This document shows, in pieces, positions 1-9,180 of a stretch of DNA of 64,000 nucleotides. A program made the position numbers and the translations under genes. The notes beneath the pieces were generated by a model. The model made no database searches and was not told the origin of the DNA. It saw only the letters and a program-made list of their open reading frames with translations. The DNA is taken from positions 186,001-250,000 of the forward strand of contig NZ_WUBS01000007.1 of assembly GCF_010131535.1 (NCBI RefSeq). Direction: 5' to 3'. Origin of the DNA: Acerihabitans arboris (GTDB taxonomy: Bacteria > Pseudomonadota > Gammaproteobacteria > Enterobacterales > Enterobacteriaceae). How positions within the stretch are numbered: position 1 is the stretch's first letter; the number at the start of each line of letters is the position of its first letter.

Positions 1-1466
1 ACGTCAGCGATCATATGGCGCGCGGGCGCCGTACTCTCGGCTATATTCCTGCCGGCCGCCCTTACGCCCTCGTTAATATTATGCGGCGCATTGGCGATAG
101 CGCGCCCGGTAGCCTGCACGCCGCTTACCGTGGCGTTATACCCCCGGGCAGCCCCGCTGATACCGGCGGTCACGCCCTGGTTGGCCCTTTGCCCGATAGC
201 GTCCGCGCCGCTGGTAATTGCGTGTTCGGTTAATTTATCCAGGGCTTCCGCAATGGCCTTGACGTAGGTGCCGCCCGCGCCCTGGGCGGCATAGGCCATC
301 CACGCCACCGAGGTATTGGCCAGTCCGCTGGTCAGGGCCTGCAGCGCCGGCGCGGAGTTTTCCATCCTTTTCGCCACCAGGTCGGTGATGGTTGATGAGC
401 CGGCCACCCCGGCCGCCAGGATCACCGCGTCGGCAATGCCTTTCGGCGTCGCGGCGTTGCCCACCCCCTCCGCCCAGGTTTTAAGATTAACCACCCCCGC
501 GAGGATATCGCCGGTACGGCTGATGCCGCCTTTAATCAGCTGATCCTGGCGCGCGGTAGAGTCCAGGCTTTTATAGCGTTGTTCCCAATCATCGCGCGCC
601 AGCAGCCAGGCGCCCCCGACGGCGCCCCGATGATTGTCGTGAACCTGCACGATTTTTGCGCCGGCGCCCCCCGCGAGCCAGTTCCCCATGGCGTTCCAGG
701 CCGCGTTGACCTTGTCGTTGCCCGCCATGGAAAACAGCGCCTGGCCCAGGTTGCGCCCGGTATACCCCAGCCCGCCGAGTATCGAGTTAAGCGCATTTTG
801 ATGCACGCCTTGATTATCGCTATGGATTTTTTTCATCGCGCCGCTGAGATGGGCTTCGTCAGGCACCCGCCATAACGTATCCTTGTTCGCTTTTTCAAAC
901 AGCTTGTCGCCGACGGCTTTTAATACCATCGCCGTGGCGCCGCCCACCGCGCCGGCGACCTGTACCGAGGGCGGCGAAGAGAGATCCAGCACTTTTGACA
1001 GCGTTTCAAGCACTTTAGGCGCCACCGACGGCGAGATAATAAAAGGCGTCGCCGACAATGCCCCGGAGCTGACGGCGGTCAGTTCATCCAATCCTTTCGC
1101 CTTAACGTCCAGATTGCCTTCTATCTGCTCGCGGTTATGCCCCAGGGCGAAAAGGCTTTCCGTCCGGGTATTGATCAGATCGTCGATTTCCGCTCTGTTT
1201 TCACCGTTGCGGTATGGACTAAATACGCCGGTAACATAGGTTTTGATGTCGGCGTGGCGGGTTTCGTCCGCGCTCATTGCCCGCACCGCGCCCGCGCCGG
1301 CGGCACGGCCCGAGCCTAGGGTATCGGCCGGTCCGCTGCCGCTGGCGCCCGACGTGGCGGCTCCCTGGCGTGGACGCAACTGCGGCCGGTCGGAGGTCCC
1401 GGGATGAATGGCTTCATGGGGAGGCTGGAATGCGCTGGTACTGCCCTTATGGATAGGGGATGTCAT
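1..1466 (-). CDS. Putative type III secreted effector/translocator, 3' end outside window
   Basis: The frame is open from the ATG at 1466 to the window edge, giving 488 codons without a stop. GAGGA lies about seven bases before the ATG. The first ~60 residues are rich in Ser, Thr, Pro, Gly and Gln and poor in acidic residues, as is typical of Hrp secretion signals. The rest is Ala/Gly-rich and apparently helical, with several mildly hydrophobic stretches (around residues 125-165 and 330-420), which suits a membrane-interacting effector or a HrpK/HrpF-class translocator. It is the first gene past hrcU, on the same strand, with its own weak hrp box at 1610-1637. I do not recognise the family, so the role is inferred from location, composition and the box. 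A non-secreted accessory protein remains possible. Confidence 0.55.
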   Translation of the reverse strand, partial: MTSPIHKGSTSAFQPPHEAIHPGTSDRPQLRPRQGAATSGASGSGPADTLGSGRAAGAGAVRAMSADETRHADIKTYVTGVFSPYRNGENRAEIDDLINTRTESLFALGHNREQIEGNLDVKAKGLDELTAVSSGALSATPFIISPSVAPKVLETLSKVLDLSSPPSVQVAGAVGGATAMVLKAVGDKLFEKANKDTLWRVPDEAHLSGAMKKIHSDNQGVHQNALNSILGGLGYTGRNLGQALFSMAGNDKVNAAWNAMGNWLAGGAGAKIVQVHDNHRGAVGGAWLLARDDWEQRYKSLDSTARQDQLIKGGISRTGDILAGVVNLKTWAEGVGNAATPKGIADAVILAAGVAGSSTITDLVAKRMENSAPALQALTSGLANTSVAWMAYAAQGAGGTYVKAIAEALDKLTEHAITSGADAIGQRANQGVTAGISGAARGYNATVSGVQATGRAIANAPHNINEGVRAAGRNIAESTAPARHMIAD

Positions 1467-1609
1467 GGATAATCCTCATGGTATTTAATGGCGCCAGTGG
1501 TTATCGCCTCGGCGATAAGGCAAAAAGCGCGAATATAAAATCAGGATATAAGACGTCGAGCGTCTTGACGCCGGATGCCGTGGTGGTGCCTAACGGCATC
1601 CCTCGCTAT

Positions 1610-1637
1610 TGAGTGGCAAGCCGGGCCATTTAGTTGC
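1610..1637 (-). promoter_or_regulatory. Degenerate hrp box upstream of putative effector
   Basis: Read on the minus strand this is GCAACT-N15-CCACTCA. The HrpL consensus is GGAAC(C/T)-N15/16-CCACNNA, so the -10 half and the spacing are right but one core -35 base differs. It lies about 145 bp before the effector ATG. A neighbouring inverted repeat (arms around 1573-1581 and 1593-1601) sits between it and the gene. Confidence 0.35.
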
Positions 1638-1681
1638 AGTGAGAAATAACTATTCTTGGGGAAATAACGGTTTCAACGCGG

Positions 1682-2764
1682 TTATTCATCTATTTCGATA
1701 ATAGCGTCCAGCTGCTGCTCCTCCAGCTCGCGTAATACCCGATAGACCTGCGCCACCGCCTTGAGCGTTTCGCGCGGGATATATTGGCCTTCGTCCACCG
1801 TGCGGTACAGGGTGCGGGTCAGCCAGATAAAACGAATCACCGGCATGGGGATTCGCTGCGCCCGATCGATTAATTCCCGCGCCCGGTAGCCGTCGGTTTT
1901 AAATACCACGCGCGGCAGCGGGGTATCGCCGGGACGATAATATAACCCGACGGCATAGTGCGTCGGATTCACCAGCAGTACATCCGCCTCCTGCAAATTA
2001 ATCGGGCGCGCGGATTTGGGTTGCTCGTTGAGGATATTTTGCGCCATCTGCCGACGATGCCCCTTCATGTGGGGATCGCCCTCGTTTTGCTTATATTCAT
2101 TGCGTATATCCTCGTGGCTCATACGCTGCTGCTTGAGGAAAAAGTATTTTTGCACGCCAAAATCAATCGCGCTTAATACCAGCAGCACCCCCAGCGTCAG
2201 GCGGGACAGCCGGGTAAACAACGCCAGGAATTCCAGCCAGAAATCATCCAGGCTGCCGAACGCCAGCCGGGCCAGGGCCGCCAGATCCGGTTTAACGGCC
2301 AGATAGATCACCACGCTGACCGCCGCCGCCTTCAGCAGGCTGCCGAGCAGTTGGGTAAGCTGGCGCGCGGAAAACATATTTTTCAGGTGCGCGACCGGGT
2401 TCAGCGCGTCAAATTTCGGCGTCAGCGCCTCGGTGGCGAATAGCGGGCCGAACTGTACCCAGCCGCCCAGGATGCGTAACACCAAAATCAGCGCGCATGC
2501 GGTACCGCAAAAATAAAGTAGCGCCAGCGCGGCGTTTAGCGCCACCTCCCTGGCCGCGTGCTCAAACGGATCGCCCAACCGTTGCAGAGGCAGGATCATC
2601 ATCGCCTCCAGGCGCTGCATGCCGTTTACCGCCGTGGCAAACAGGGTTTCCAGCAGGCCCACGCAGATAAAAAGCTTAGGTATATCCTGGCTTTGCCCCA
2701 CCTGGCCCTTGCGCCGGGATTCCCGTAGCTTTTGCGGAGTGGCGTTTTCGGTTTTTTCGGCCAT
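1682..2764 (-). CDS. hrcU: HrcU, type III export apparatus switch protein
   Basis: This inner-membrane export component, of the YscU/FlhB family, switches substrate class after autocleavage. The 360-residue product begins with the usual EKTE...KLRESRRKGQV-like cytosolic start. It has four hydrophobic segments in the first ~210 residues, then a charged linker and the autocleavage loop Asn266-Pro267-Thr268-His269. Length and layout match intact family members. It is the last gene of the hrpJ-to-hrcU run, 15 bp after hrcT, so it is probably read from the hrpJ promoter. The assignment to the Hrp1 subgroup rests on gene order and on hrpL/hrpX/hrpY nearby. Confidence 0.95.
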   Translation of the reverse strand: MAEKTENATPQKLRESRRKGQVGQSQDIPKLFICVGLLETLFATAVNGMQRLEAMMILPLQRLGDPFEHAAREVALNAALALLYFCGTACALILVLRILGGWVQFGPLFATEALTPKFDALNPVAHLKNMFSARQLTQLLGSLLKAAAVSVVIYLAVKPDLAALARLAFGSLDDFWLEFLALFTRLSRLTLGVLLVLSAIDFGVQKYFFLKQQRMSHEDIRNEYKQNEGDPHMKGHRRQMAQNILNEQPKSARPINLQEADVLLVNPTHYAVGLYYRPGDTPLPRVVFKTDGYRARELIDRAQRIPMPVIRFIWLTRTLYRTVDEGQYIPRETLKAVAQVYRVLRELEEQQLDAIIEIDE

Positions 2765-2779
2765 GGCGGGGGTCCTGTA

Positions 2780-3571
2780 TCACTGGATAAGCCGGGGCAA
2801 CAGGGCCGTCAACCCGGCCAGGCCGTATAACCGTTCGCCGCCGGCATGGGTCAGGATCGGCAGGTAGAGCACAAAAAACAGCATGCCCAGCAGGCACTTC
2901 AGCGGCATCGCCAGCACCGTCGCCTGCATCTGCGGGCTGTAGAGGCTGAGGATGCCGACGCTGAAATCAACCAGCAGCAGCAGGCCCACCAGCGGCCCGG
3001 CGTACAGCACCATATGGGTAAACAGATCGGAGAGCATGCCGAGCCAGACCTTAAAACCTTGTTCCGTGGGAAACGGCAGCCAGGCGGTCGCGGGCCATAG
3101 CCGGTAGCTGTCCCAGAGCACCTGCGTTATGGTCGACAGGCCAAGCCCGGTCATCAGCACCAGGATAAGCGTCTGCTGCATCAGGAAACCCAGCGGCGTG
3201 GCGTCGGGACCAAGCTGCGGGTTAAGCTGTCCGCCCATCAACGCGCCGCGCTGGTTGTCAAACAGCGCCCCGACCGATTCAAACAGCCAGAACGGCATCG
3301 CCATCAGCAGGCCCAGCGCCACCCCCACCAGCGCCTCTTTCAGTCCCATCGCCGCCAGGGTATAGAGCGCCGGATCTTCCGCCGCCAGCTGCCGCTGGAT
3401 AACCGGCGCGGGAAACAGCGCCAGCGCCAGCACGATGGCCGAGCGCAGCGCGCCTTTGACCGCGTTAAAGCAAAACACCGGCGTCAGCAGCAGGCAGGGG
3501 AAAATACGCGCCATGCCGAGCGCCAGCGCCAGGATAAAGTGATAGACGTCAAACTGTATCGTTCCCCACAT
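2780..3571 (-). CDS. hrcT: HrcT, type III export apparatus protein
   Basis: An inner-membrane protein of the SctT/FliR family, which with HrcR and HrcS forms the export gate. The 263-residue product is very hydrophobic, with about six membrane segments. It carries family-like stretches such as ALVGVALGLLMAMPFWLFES and a GGQLNPQLGPDATPLG loop. It follows hrcS with a single intervening base and precedes hrcU, so it is likely translationally coupled within one operon. It is full length with no sign of damage. Confidence 0.94.
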   Translation of the reverse strand: MWGTIQFDVYHFILALALGMARIFPCLLLTPVFCFNAVKGALRSAIVLALALFPAPVIQRQLAAEDPALYTLAAMGLKEALVGVALGLLMAMPFWLFESVGALFDNQRGALMGGQLNPQLGPDATPLGFLMQQTLILVLMTGLGLSTITQVLWDSYRLWPATAWLPFPTEQGFKVWLGMLSDLFTHMVLYAGPLVGLLLLVDFSVGILSLYSPQMQATVLAMPLKCLLGMLFFVLYLPILTHAGGERLYGLAGLTALLPRLIQ

Positions 3572-3572
3572 A

Positions 3573-3833
3573 TCAGCGTCCCACGGTTTCCATCAGCGTA
3601 AAGGCGGTTTGCGCCAGCCCGATGAGCTCGACGCCTATCCAGCGTCCGGTCAGCGCCAGGGTGACGCCTACCGCCACCAGCTTGATGCTGAAGGGCAAGG
3701 TTTGATCCTGGAGCTGCAAAACCGCCTGCAGCAGCGAGATAATGACGCCCACCACCACCGCGACAATCAGCGGCGGGGCCGACAGGATCACCACCATCAG
3801 CATGCCCTGGCGAAACAGGTTCAGTATGTCCAT
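3573..3833 (-). CDS. hrcS: HrcS, type III export apparatus protein
   Basis: A small SctS/FliQ-family component of the export gate. The 86-residue product, starting MDILNLFRQG, has two transmembrane hairpin helices and the typical VGVIISLLQAVLQLQDQTL motif. I use the ATG at 3833 (GAGGCG about three bases upstream) rather than an upstream in-frame codon, because 86-88 residues is the family length and an earlier start would overlap hrcR. It lies between hrcR and hrcT in the invariant R-S-T-U order. Confidence 0.93.
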   Translation of the reverse strand: MDILNLFRQGMLMVVILSAPPLIVAVVVGVIISLLQAVLQLQDQTLPFSIKLVAVGVTLALTGRWIGVELIGLAQTAFTLMETVGR

Positions 3834-3840
3834 CCGCGCC

Positions 3841-4494
3841 TCACAAATAGCTGTAGAAAAGCCCGTCGAGCAGGCGCGTCCAGCCGCTGACCAGCACAAA
3901 CAGCAGGATCTTCAACGGCAGTGATATGGTCATCGGCGAGACCATCTGCATTCCCAGCGCCAGCAGCACGTTGGACACGATCAGGTCGACCACGATAAAC
4001 GGGATAAAAATCAGGAAACCGATTTTAAATCCGCTTTGCAGCTCGGAGAGCACGAACGAGGGGATCACCAGCAGCGCGCTGTCGTGCGTAATGTCGCGCG
4101 CCATCTCTTTCGGCCACATGCGCTGCCCGTTATCCAGCAGATGGGACAGGATATCCGGGTCGGTGTGGCGCGCCATAAAGGTCTTCAGCGGCGCGGCGCC
4201 GTTTTGAACCGTGTAGTCGAGGCGTTCAACCGAGCTGGCGTCGAGCGGCATATCCCTGACGCGCTGCGCCATATCACTGAATACCGGGGCCATGACAAAC
4301 AGCGTCGCCGCCAGCGCGATGCCGTAGATAGCCATATTGGGCGGGATTTGCTGCACCCCCATGGCGTTGCGCGTCAGCATCAGCACCATGGATATTTTCA
4401 AAAAGCAGGTGCAGACAATCATCAGCACCGGCACCAGCGACAGCGCCCCGAGAAACAGCGTTAGCTTCATCGGATCCAGTGAGATAGCGTCCAT
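3841..4494 (-). CDS. hrcR: HrcR, type III export apparatus protein
   Basis: An SctR/FliP-family gate protein of the inner membrane. The 217-residue product starts MDAISLDPM at 4494. It has about four hydrophobic segments and strongly conserved family motifs ([24 protein letters not shown], the C-terminal [13 protein letters not shown]). An in-frame extension to 4782 exists but would run through the end of hrcQ and is not homologous, so I reject it. The gene follows hrcQ by eight bases. Confidence 0.94.
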   Translation of the reverse strand: MDAISLDPMKLTLFLGALSLVPVLMIVCTCFLKISMVLMLTRNAMGVQQIPPNMAIYGIALAATLFVMAPVFSDMAQRVRDMPLDASSVERLDYTVQNGAAPLKTFMARHTDPDILSHLLDNGQRMWPKEMARDITHDSALLVIPSFVLSELQSGFKIGFLIFIPFIVVDLIVSNVLLALGMQMVSPMTISLPLKILLFVLVSGWTRLLDGLFYSYL

Positions 4495-4502
4495 AACGGT
4501 GA

Positions 4503-5750
4503 CTAAGCCCCCCCGCGCAGCGGATCGCGGCACGCGGAGAACACCTGGGTAATCTCTAGTCCCAGTTGGCCCTCCACGTCCACCAGCTCGCCTTTGGCCA
4601 GCGCATATTCCCCGTGACAGAGCACCGCCTCGCCCGGCAGCACATTTTCCACCAGCAGCAGCGCCCCCGGCGCCAGGCGCTGCAGCGCGCCAAGCGTCAT
4701 TTTTAACTGGCCGCAGCGTACTGATAACAGCAGCGGCAGCGGCGCGAACGCCGACGCGTCGGTTAAAGGACCGGTTTCCCACTCCTCCCCCGCGTCCGAT
4801 GCCTGGGGCTGGTCATCGTCTAGTTCATCCGAATTCATTGTCACGTCGGTATTCTCCATGGTTGTGATGTAAAAATGCGTCATTGTGTCCGCACCGGGCC
4901 GCAGTTGCCCCCGCAGCGTCAATAATCCGCAGCGCACGCGGCCTTCGCCCGCCGGCGAAAAGCAACGCCCGGTCGGCAGCAGCATGTCGCCCGGCCGCAG
5001 CGAGCCGACGTCGTCCAGGGACAGGGTCAGCGTGCCCAGGGTGAGCGGCAGGGCCAGCGCCAGATCCTGCGGCAGCGGCGCCTGAACCCGGCGCCAGCCG
5101 GATATATCCAGCAGCCGGCGCAGTGTGCCGGCGGACAGGCACAGCAGGCTGCGCGCGCGCCGATCGCCAAGCGTCACCGTCAGCTCCAGCGTTACCGCAT
5201 CGCCGACGGACTGCGGCGGCACGGCCCGCAGGCTGCCGAACAGCGCCTGCAGCTCCGTGGCCAGCAGTTGGTTATAGAGCGACCAGTACCAGCCCGGACA
5301 GGACGCGGGATCGGCATTGTTTTCCGCTATCGGCAGCGCCGGGCAGTCGGCCATCAGGCCCAGCGCCGGCCCGGCGGCCGACAGCAGCAGCAGCCCATGC
5401 TCGCAGCGACAGCCGCTCATATCCCCAGGCCGCGTGCCCGCACCGGAGAACACCGGCGCGTCCTGGCCGTCGCGACCGCCGCTTATATCGCCAGGCCGCA
5501 CGCCCGCAGCGGAGAGCACCGGCGCGTCCTGGCCGTCGCGACCGCCGCTTATATCGCCGGGCCGCACGCCCGAGGCTAACGGCGCCGCTGCCTCCGGCAT
5601 GCCGCAACGGCCGCTGACGGCGGCGGCCGGCCTAAGGCGCAGCACGCCCTGCTCGCCGTTCAGCGTAAACGGGTAATCGCGGCCGCCGCCCAGACGACCG
5701 CGCGCCCGCGCGACGGCGCGGGCGATGCGGGGCAACGGCAGCGGCGTCAT
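4503..5750 (-). CDS. hrcQ: HrcQ, type III cytoplasmic sorting-platform (C-ring) protein
   Basis: An SctQ/FliN-family protein of the cytoplasmic ring that sorts substrates for the ATPase. The 415-residue product starts at an ATG overlapping the hrpP stop (ATGA). The C-terminal ~80 residues form a SpoA/FliN domain ([17 protein letters not shown] through GLEITQVF) behind an acidic linker, so the HrcQA and HrcQB parts are joined in one chain. It is longer than I expect for this family. Part of the excess is a 22-residue tandem repeat (codons at 5445-5576, plus a more degraded copy next to it) with unit core [15 protein letters not shown]. The repeat sits ahead of the SpoA domains, probably in a flexible linker. 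Confidence 0.9.
   Translation of the reverse strand: MTPLPLPRIARAVARARGRLGGGRDYPFTLNGEQGVLRLRPAAAVSGRCGMPEAAAPLASGVRPGDISGGRDGQDAPVLSAAGVRPGDISGGRDGQDAPVFSGAGTRPGDMSGCRCEHGLLLLSAAGPALGLMADCPALPIAENNADPASCPGWYWSLYNQLLATELQALFGSLRAVPPQSVGDAVTLELTVTLGDRRARSLLCLSAGTLRRLLDISGWRRVQAPLPQDLALALPLTLGTLTLSLDDVGSLRPGDMLLPTGRCFSPAGEGRVRCGLLTLRGQLRPGADTMTHFYITTMENTDVTMNSDELDDDQPQASDAGEEWETGPLTDASAFAPLPLLLSVRCGQLKMTLGALQRLAPGALLLVENVLPGEAVLCHGEYALAKGELVDVEGQLGLEITQVFSACRDPLRGGA
5445..5576 (-). repeat. 66-bp tandem repeat inside hrcQ
   Basis: Two adjacent 66-bp copies (5445-5510 and 5511-5576) differ at only a few bases. A more degraded third unit lies on the lower-coordinate side. Because 66 is a multiple of three, copy-number change keeps the frame. 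Each unit encodes 22 Gly/Asp/Arg-rich residues. Confidence 0.9.
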
Positions 5751-6355
5751 ACGTCCGTGTCCCGGCGCGCAAACGACAGCCTGACCCGGCAAGCCAGGCG
5801 CTGGCGCAGCGCATGGCGACAGCGCTCGCGATGCTGCGCCAGCGAGGACCAGACGTCCGGATTAAACCGCAGCGCAATATCCCAGCCGTCGGGTTTGAGC
5901 GGGGCAAAACGCGCGTCCACCGCCCCCAGCTTCGGCAGCAGCAGCGTCATCGCCATACCGTCGGCGGGCGCCGCGGCAAGCGGCCGCGCCAGCTCCGGCT
6001 CCAGCGTTAGCCAGATAAGCATCGCGGACGCGCCGCCGCCCGCCTGCGCCTCGCCGGCCGTTCCCGCGTCCGGCATCTGCAAGGGCGCCATCAATAACGG
6101 TGCCCGCCGGTCGTCGACGGCGCCGCCGAGCAGCGCGCCGAACAGTTCATCTTCATGGTCCAGGGCGCGCCTGGCGTCCGCCTGCGGCCGGCACGCCGCG
6201 TTCACTGCGGCATTCCCCGCCCCGCGTTCGCGGCCGGCGCACGGCCTCGCGTCCGGCGCGCGGGGATGATGCGCCGTTTTTTTCGCCGCCGCGTCCGCCC
6301 TGACGCCTGCGTGCCCGGACGCCGGGACGTCGCGGCAGGCATGGGTTGTGCTCAT
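5747..6355 (-). CDS. hrpP: HrpP, type III needle/pilus-length control protein (T3S4-like)
   Basis: Position between hrpO and hrcQ, length (202 residues) and composition match HrpP, a secreted substrate-specificity switch of the YscP/FliK type. The first ~60 residues are Ala/Arg/His-rich and low in complexity. The C-terminal ~100 residues form a compact globular part (MLIWLTLEPELARPL ... LRFNPDVWSSLAQHRERC) as in T3S4 domains. It overlaps the hrpO stop and the hrcQ start by four bases each (ATGA), so all three are probably coupled. The sequence is weakly conserved across species, so the name leans on gene order. Confidence 0.82.
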   Translation of the reverse strand: MSTTHACRDVPASGHAGVRADAAAKKTAHHPRAPDARPCAGRERGAGNAAVNAACRPQADARRALDHEDELFGALLGGAVDDRRAPLLMAPLQMPDAGTAGEAQAGGGASAMLIWLTLEPELARPLAAAPADGMAMTLLLPKLGAVDARFAPLKPDGWDIALRFNPDVWSSLAQHRERCRHALRQRLACRVRLSFARRDTDV

Positions 6356-6921
6356 AACGTCTCCTGTTGTTGCGTTAGCAGTTGGGTTAACAATAATTCG
6401 AGTTTTTCAACCTCGCGCTGCCGCCGGCGGGCGTCTTCCCGCGCCTGCGCCAGGACGGACTGCAGCGCCTCGCGCTCCCGCGCCAGCTGTTGCAGGTTGC
6501 CCTGATGCCGCGCCACCCGTCCGTGCTCCCGCCGTTCCTGCGCCAGCGTCCGGTCCAGTTGTTCCAGCCGCTGGCGCCGGCCGCGGTTTTCGCGCTCGAA
6601 CCCATCGCGCAGCAGGGCATAGCGTTGGCGTTGCCCGGTCAGCAGGCGTTCTTCCTCCCCGGCCCGATCGACCGATAACCGCAGTTGGCGCTGCTGTTCC
6701 CGCAGCCGCTGCTCGCAGCGCAGCAGCCGCTGGCGGCGGATCGGCAGCAGCAGACGCAGCGCGCGCGACAGCGCCCGCTCCTGGCCGTCAGCGACGCTTT
6801 CCGGCTCCAGCGCGGGATGGCGTTTCTGTTTGCGCCGGAACAACACCGGCGTCAGGCCAGCGACGTTGTCCTGCCCGCAGCCGTGGCCGTGGTCATCATC
6901 CTGGCTACAGCGCCGGCGCAT
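6352..6921 (-). CDS. hrpO: HrpO, type III central stalk/coiled-coil protein
   Basis: A YscO/FliJ-like cytosolic stalk protein that couples the HrcN ATPase to the export gate. The 189-residue product is almost entirely Arg/Gln/Glu/Leu heptads (for example LRCEQRLREQQRQLRLS and VARHQGNLQQLAREREALQ), predicting a long coiled coil. It follows hrcN with a 17-bp overlap and overlaps hrpP by four. The N-terminal ~25 residues (His/Asp/Gly-rich) may be a non-native extension if translation starts at a downstream codon. Confidence 0.85.
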   Translation of the reverse strand: MRRRCSQDDDHGHGCGQDNVAGLTPVLFRRKQKRHPALEPESVADGQERALSRALRLLLPIRRQRLLRCEQRLREQQRQLRLSVDRAGEEERLLTGQRQRYALLRDGFERENRGRRQRLEQLDRTLAQERREHGRVARHQGNLQQLAREREALQSVLAQAREDARRRQREVEKLELLLTQLLTQQQETL

Positions 6922-8272
6922 AATCGCTCACCTCCGCCAGCCGGCGCAGTATTTCAGCAAAATCGTCTGGCTCGCGCGTCCCCTGGCGCAAATAATCGTT
7001 AATGGCGTCCTGGGCCCCCACCGCCGCGTCGGTCAGCGCATCGAAACCCGGCTGGTATTCACCCAGGCGTATCAGCATCTCCACCTGCTGCCAGGCCGCC
7101 ATCAGCCGCCGCACCGCCACCGCCTGCCCGCGCTGCTCCGGCCCGATAATATTGGCCATGACGCGGCTCAGGCTCGCCGGCACGTCGATAGCCGGATAAT
7201 GCCCGCGCTCCGCCAGCTTCCGGCTCAGCACAATATGTCCGTCGATAAGCGAGCGCACCTCGTCGGCCACCGGATCGTTCATGGAGTCCTGCTCTATCAG
7301 GACCGAATACAGCGCGGTAATGGCGCCGGATGACGTTCGTCCCGCGCGTTCAAGCAGCCCCGGCAACAGGGTATACACCGACGGCGGCAATCCGCCGCGC
7401 CCGGGCGGCTCGCCCAGCGCCAACCCTATCTCGCGCTGGGCGCGGGCAAAACGCGTCAGGGAGTCCAGGATAAGCAGCACGCTTTTGCCCGCGTCGCGAA
7501 ACGCCTCCGCTATGGCGGTGGCGGTAAAAGCCGCGCGGGCGCGTTCCATGCTGCTGCGATCGGACGTGGCGCAGATCAGCACCATGCGGTTGCGTAGGCC
7601 GGCGTCCAGTTCATGATCGAGAAATTCCCGCAGCTCCCGTCCACGCTCGCCTATCAGGCCGAATACGATGACGTCGCAGGGCGTATTGCGCGCCAGCTCG
7701 GCCAGCAGCGTGGTTTTGCCGCAGCCGGCGCCGGCAAAAATGCCCACCCGCTGCCCGACGCCCAAGGTCAGCAGACCGTCGATGGCGCGCAGGCCGGTGG
7801 GCAGCGGGGTATCAATCAGCGGCCGGTCGGTGGGCGACGGCGCCCCGCCCAGCACGCCCACCGCGCCGCCATAGTCGCCTGGTTCGGCAAACGCGCCGGT
7901 CCCCCCCGCCACGATGGGACGGCCGAATCCGTCCAGCACGCCGCCCAGCAACCGCGCGGACACGCGGATACCGTGTGGCAGGTACAGCGGCGTGACCCGG
8001 GCGCCCTGGGCGATGCCGTCCAGCGGGCCCAGGGCGGACAACAGGGTATGCTGTGGGTTGAAGCCGACAATTTCCGCCAGCACGTCGGCGTTATCCTTGC
8101 CCTCTATCCGGCAAAGATCGCCGATGCGGGCATGCGGCAGGCGGCTTTCCAGCAGGATGCCGCTGATGCCGGTAATGCGCCCCGTCGCCGTCACCGGCGC
8201 GAAGGCCGCCAGACGCGTTTGCTGCTGCCGGCACCAGCGGTCCAGCGCCTCGTTCCCGATGCCCGTCACCAT
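6905..8272 (-). CDS. hrcN: HrcN, type III secretion ATPase
   Basis: A hexameric ATPase that unfolds substrates and strips chaperones at the cytoplasmic face. The 455-residue product resembles the F1 beta subunit: Walker A GAGCGKTT at residues 181-188, a Walker B region ending in LLILDSLTRFARAQREIGLALGEPP, and the family stretch GRGGLPPSVYTLLPGLLERAG. Length is normal and no catalytic residue appears lost. The start overlaps the hrpQ stop by seven bases. Confidence 0.96.
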   Translation of the reverse strand: MVTGIGNEALDRWCRQQQTRLAAFAPVTATGRITGISGILLESRLPHARIGDLCRIEGKDNADVLAEIVGFNPQHTLLSALGPLDGIAQGARVTPLYLPHGIRVSARLLGGVLDGFGRPIVAGGTGAFAEPGDYGGAVGVLGGAPSPTDRPLIDTPLPTGLRAIDGLLTLGVGQRVGIFAGAGCGKTTLLAELARNTPCDVIVFGLIGERGRELREFLDHELDAGLRNRMVLICATSDRSSMERARAAFTATAIAEAFRDAGKSVLLILDSLTRFARAQREIGLALGEPPGRGGLPPSVYTLLPGLLERAGRTSSGAITALYSVLIEQDSMNDPVADEVRSLIDGHIVLSRKLAERGHYPAIDVPASLSRVMANIIGPEQRGQAVAVRRLMAAWQQVEMLIRLGEYQPGFDALTDAAVGAQDAINDYLRQGTREPDDFAEILRRLAEVSDYAPAL

Positions 8273-9171
8273 TTCACCTTGATTTCATCCCGTCCGTTAA
8301 ACACAATTTCATTGGCGGTAATGGCCACCAGCCGCAGCTGATCCACCTCGTCGCCGATAAACAGACGGTCGCCCTTATCCGTTACCACGTTGGCGCGCGC
8401 GCCGGAGGTGATCTGCACAATTCGAAACGGCAGGGTTGTCTCGCGCGGGCGGGTGTTGTTCACCAGCTTCGGCACCAGGGTATATTGCGCGCGAAAGCGC
8501 AGCAGCATCCTGGCCAGCAGCGCCTGCTGCTCTTTATCCAGGGAGCCGTACAGGATCAGCTTATTTTTATCCATATCGATCCGCACCGCCGGGGTAAGGC
8601 CGCGATCGCGCAGCATGGCCAGCAGCGCGGGACGCAGCTCCTGCAGGGTGGACAGATAGGGACGCTGGGGTTCCTGGGTGGAGATCTGCGCCATCGACGG
8701 CTGGAGGATCCAGCTCGCCACGGTAATGGTCAGCAGCACCATCAGGCTGAAGACGGTGATTTGCAGTGATTTGGGCCAGCCGCGCGCGTGTTTATCCCGG
8801 TTGGGCGGAACGTCCGCGCCCCCGGCCGCCGGCGGAGTGGTCGCCAGCGCTACCGTGGGAATGGCGACGTTTCCCCAAGGCGTCGCCGCGCCGCTGACAC
8901 ACAACCAGGCGCCGCCGGCGGCAAACGGCGCATCCACCGGCAGAACGCCCGGCGCGCCGATGGCCGCGCCGGATGCGTCGCGCCATCCGCCTTCCAGCGC
9001 CTCAAGCCGCCAGCCGTCGCCGGCGCTTAACAGCAGGCCGTGGCAAGACGCCACATCGTCATCGGTCAGTTGCAGATCGGCCTCGCCGGATCGGCCGATA
9101 ACCCAGCGCTCACCGCAAAGCGGCAGCGCCGCTCCCTGGTGACGCCCCGTCAGGACGCGCAGCTCGAACAT
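8266..9171 (-). CDS. hrpQ: HrpQ, inner-membrane ring protein (SctD/YscD-like)
   Basis: The bitopic ring protein SctD, which links the cytoplasmic platform to the periplasmic ring. The 301-residue product has an N-terminal FHA-like domain (RSGEADLQLTDDDVASCHGLLL, near residue 30), a linker, one transmembrane helix near residues 137-156 (ITVFSLMVLLTITVASWIL), and a periplasmic region with BON-like repeats (VRIDMDKNKLILYGSLDKEQ). It lies nine bases after hrcV and overlaps hrcN, the order seen in Erwinia-type Hrp operons. Confidence 0.9.
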   Translation of the reverse strand: MFELRVLTGRHQGAALPLCGERWVIGRSGEADLQLTDDDVASCHGLLLSAGDGWRLEALEGGWRDASGAAIGAPGVLPVDAPFAAGGAWLCVSGAATPWGNVAIPTVALATTPPAAGGADVPPNRDKHARGWPKSLQITVFSLMVLLTITVASWILQPSMAQISTQEPQRPYLSTLQELRPALLAMLRDRGLTPAVRIDMDKNKLILYGSLDKEQQALLARMLLRFRAQYTLVPKLVNNTRPRETTLPFRIVQITSGARANVVTDKGDRLFIGDEVDQLRLVAITANEIVFNGRDEIKVKW

Positions 9172-9180
9172 ATTTTCCTC

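Noticed and set aside
1573-1601. Inverted repeat downstream of hrcU as a terminator
   Set aside because: A 9-bp stem exists but no T-tract follows on the minus strand, so it is noted only alongside the weak hrp box.
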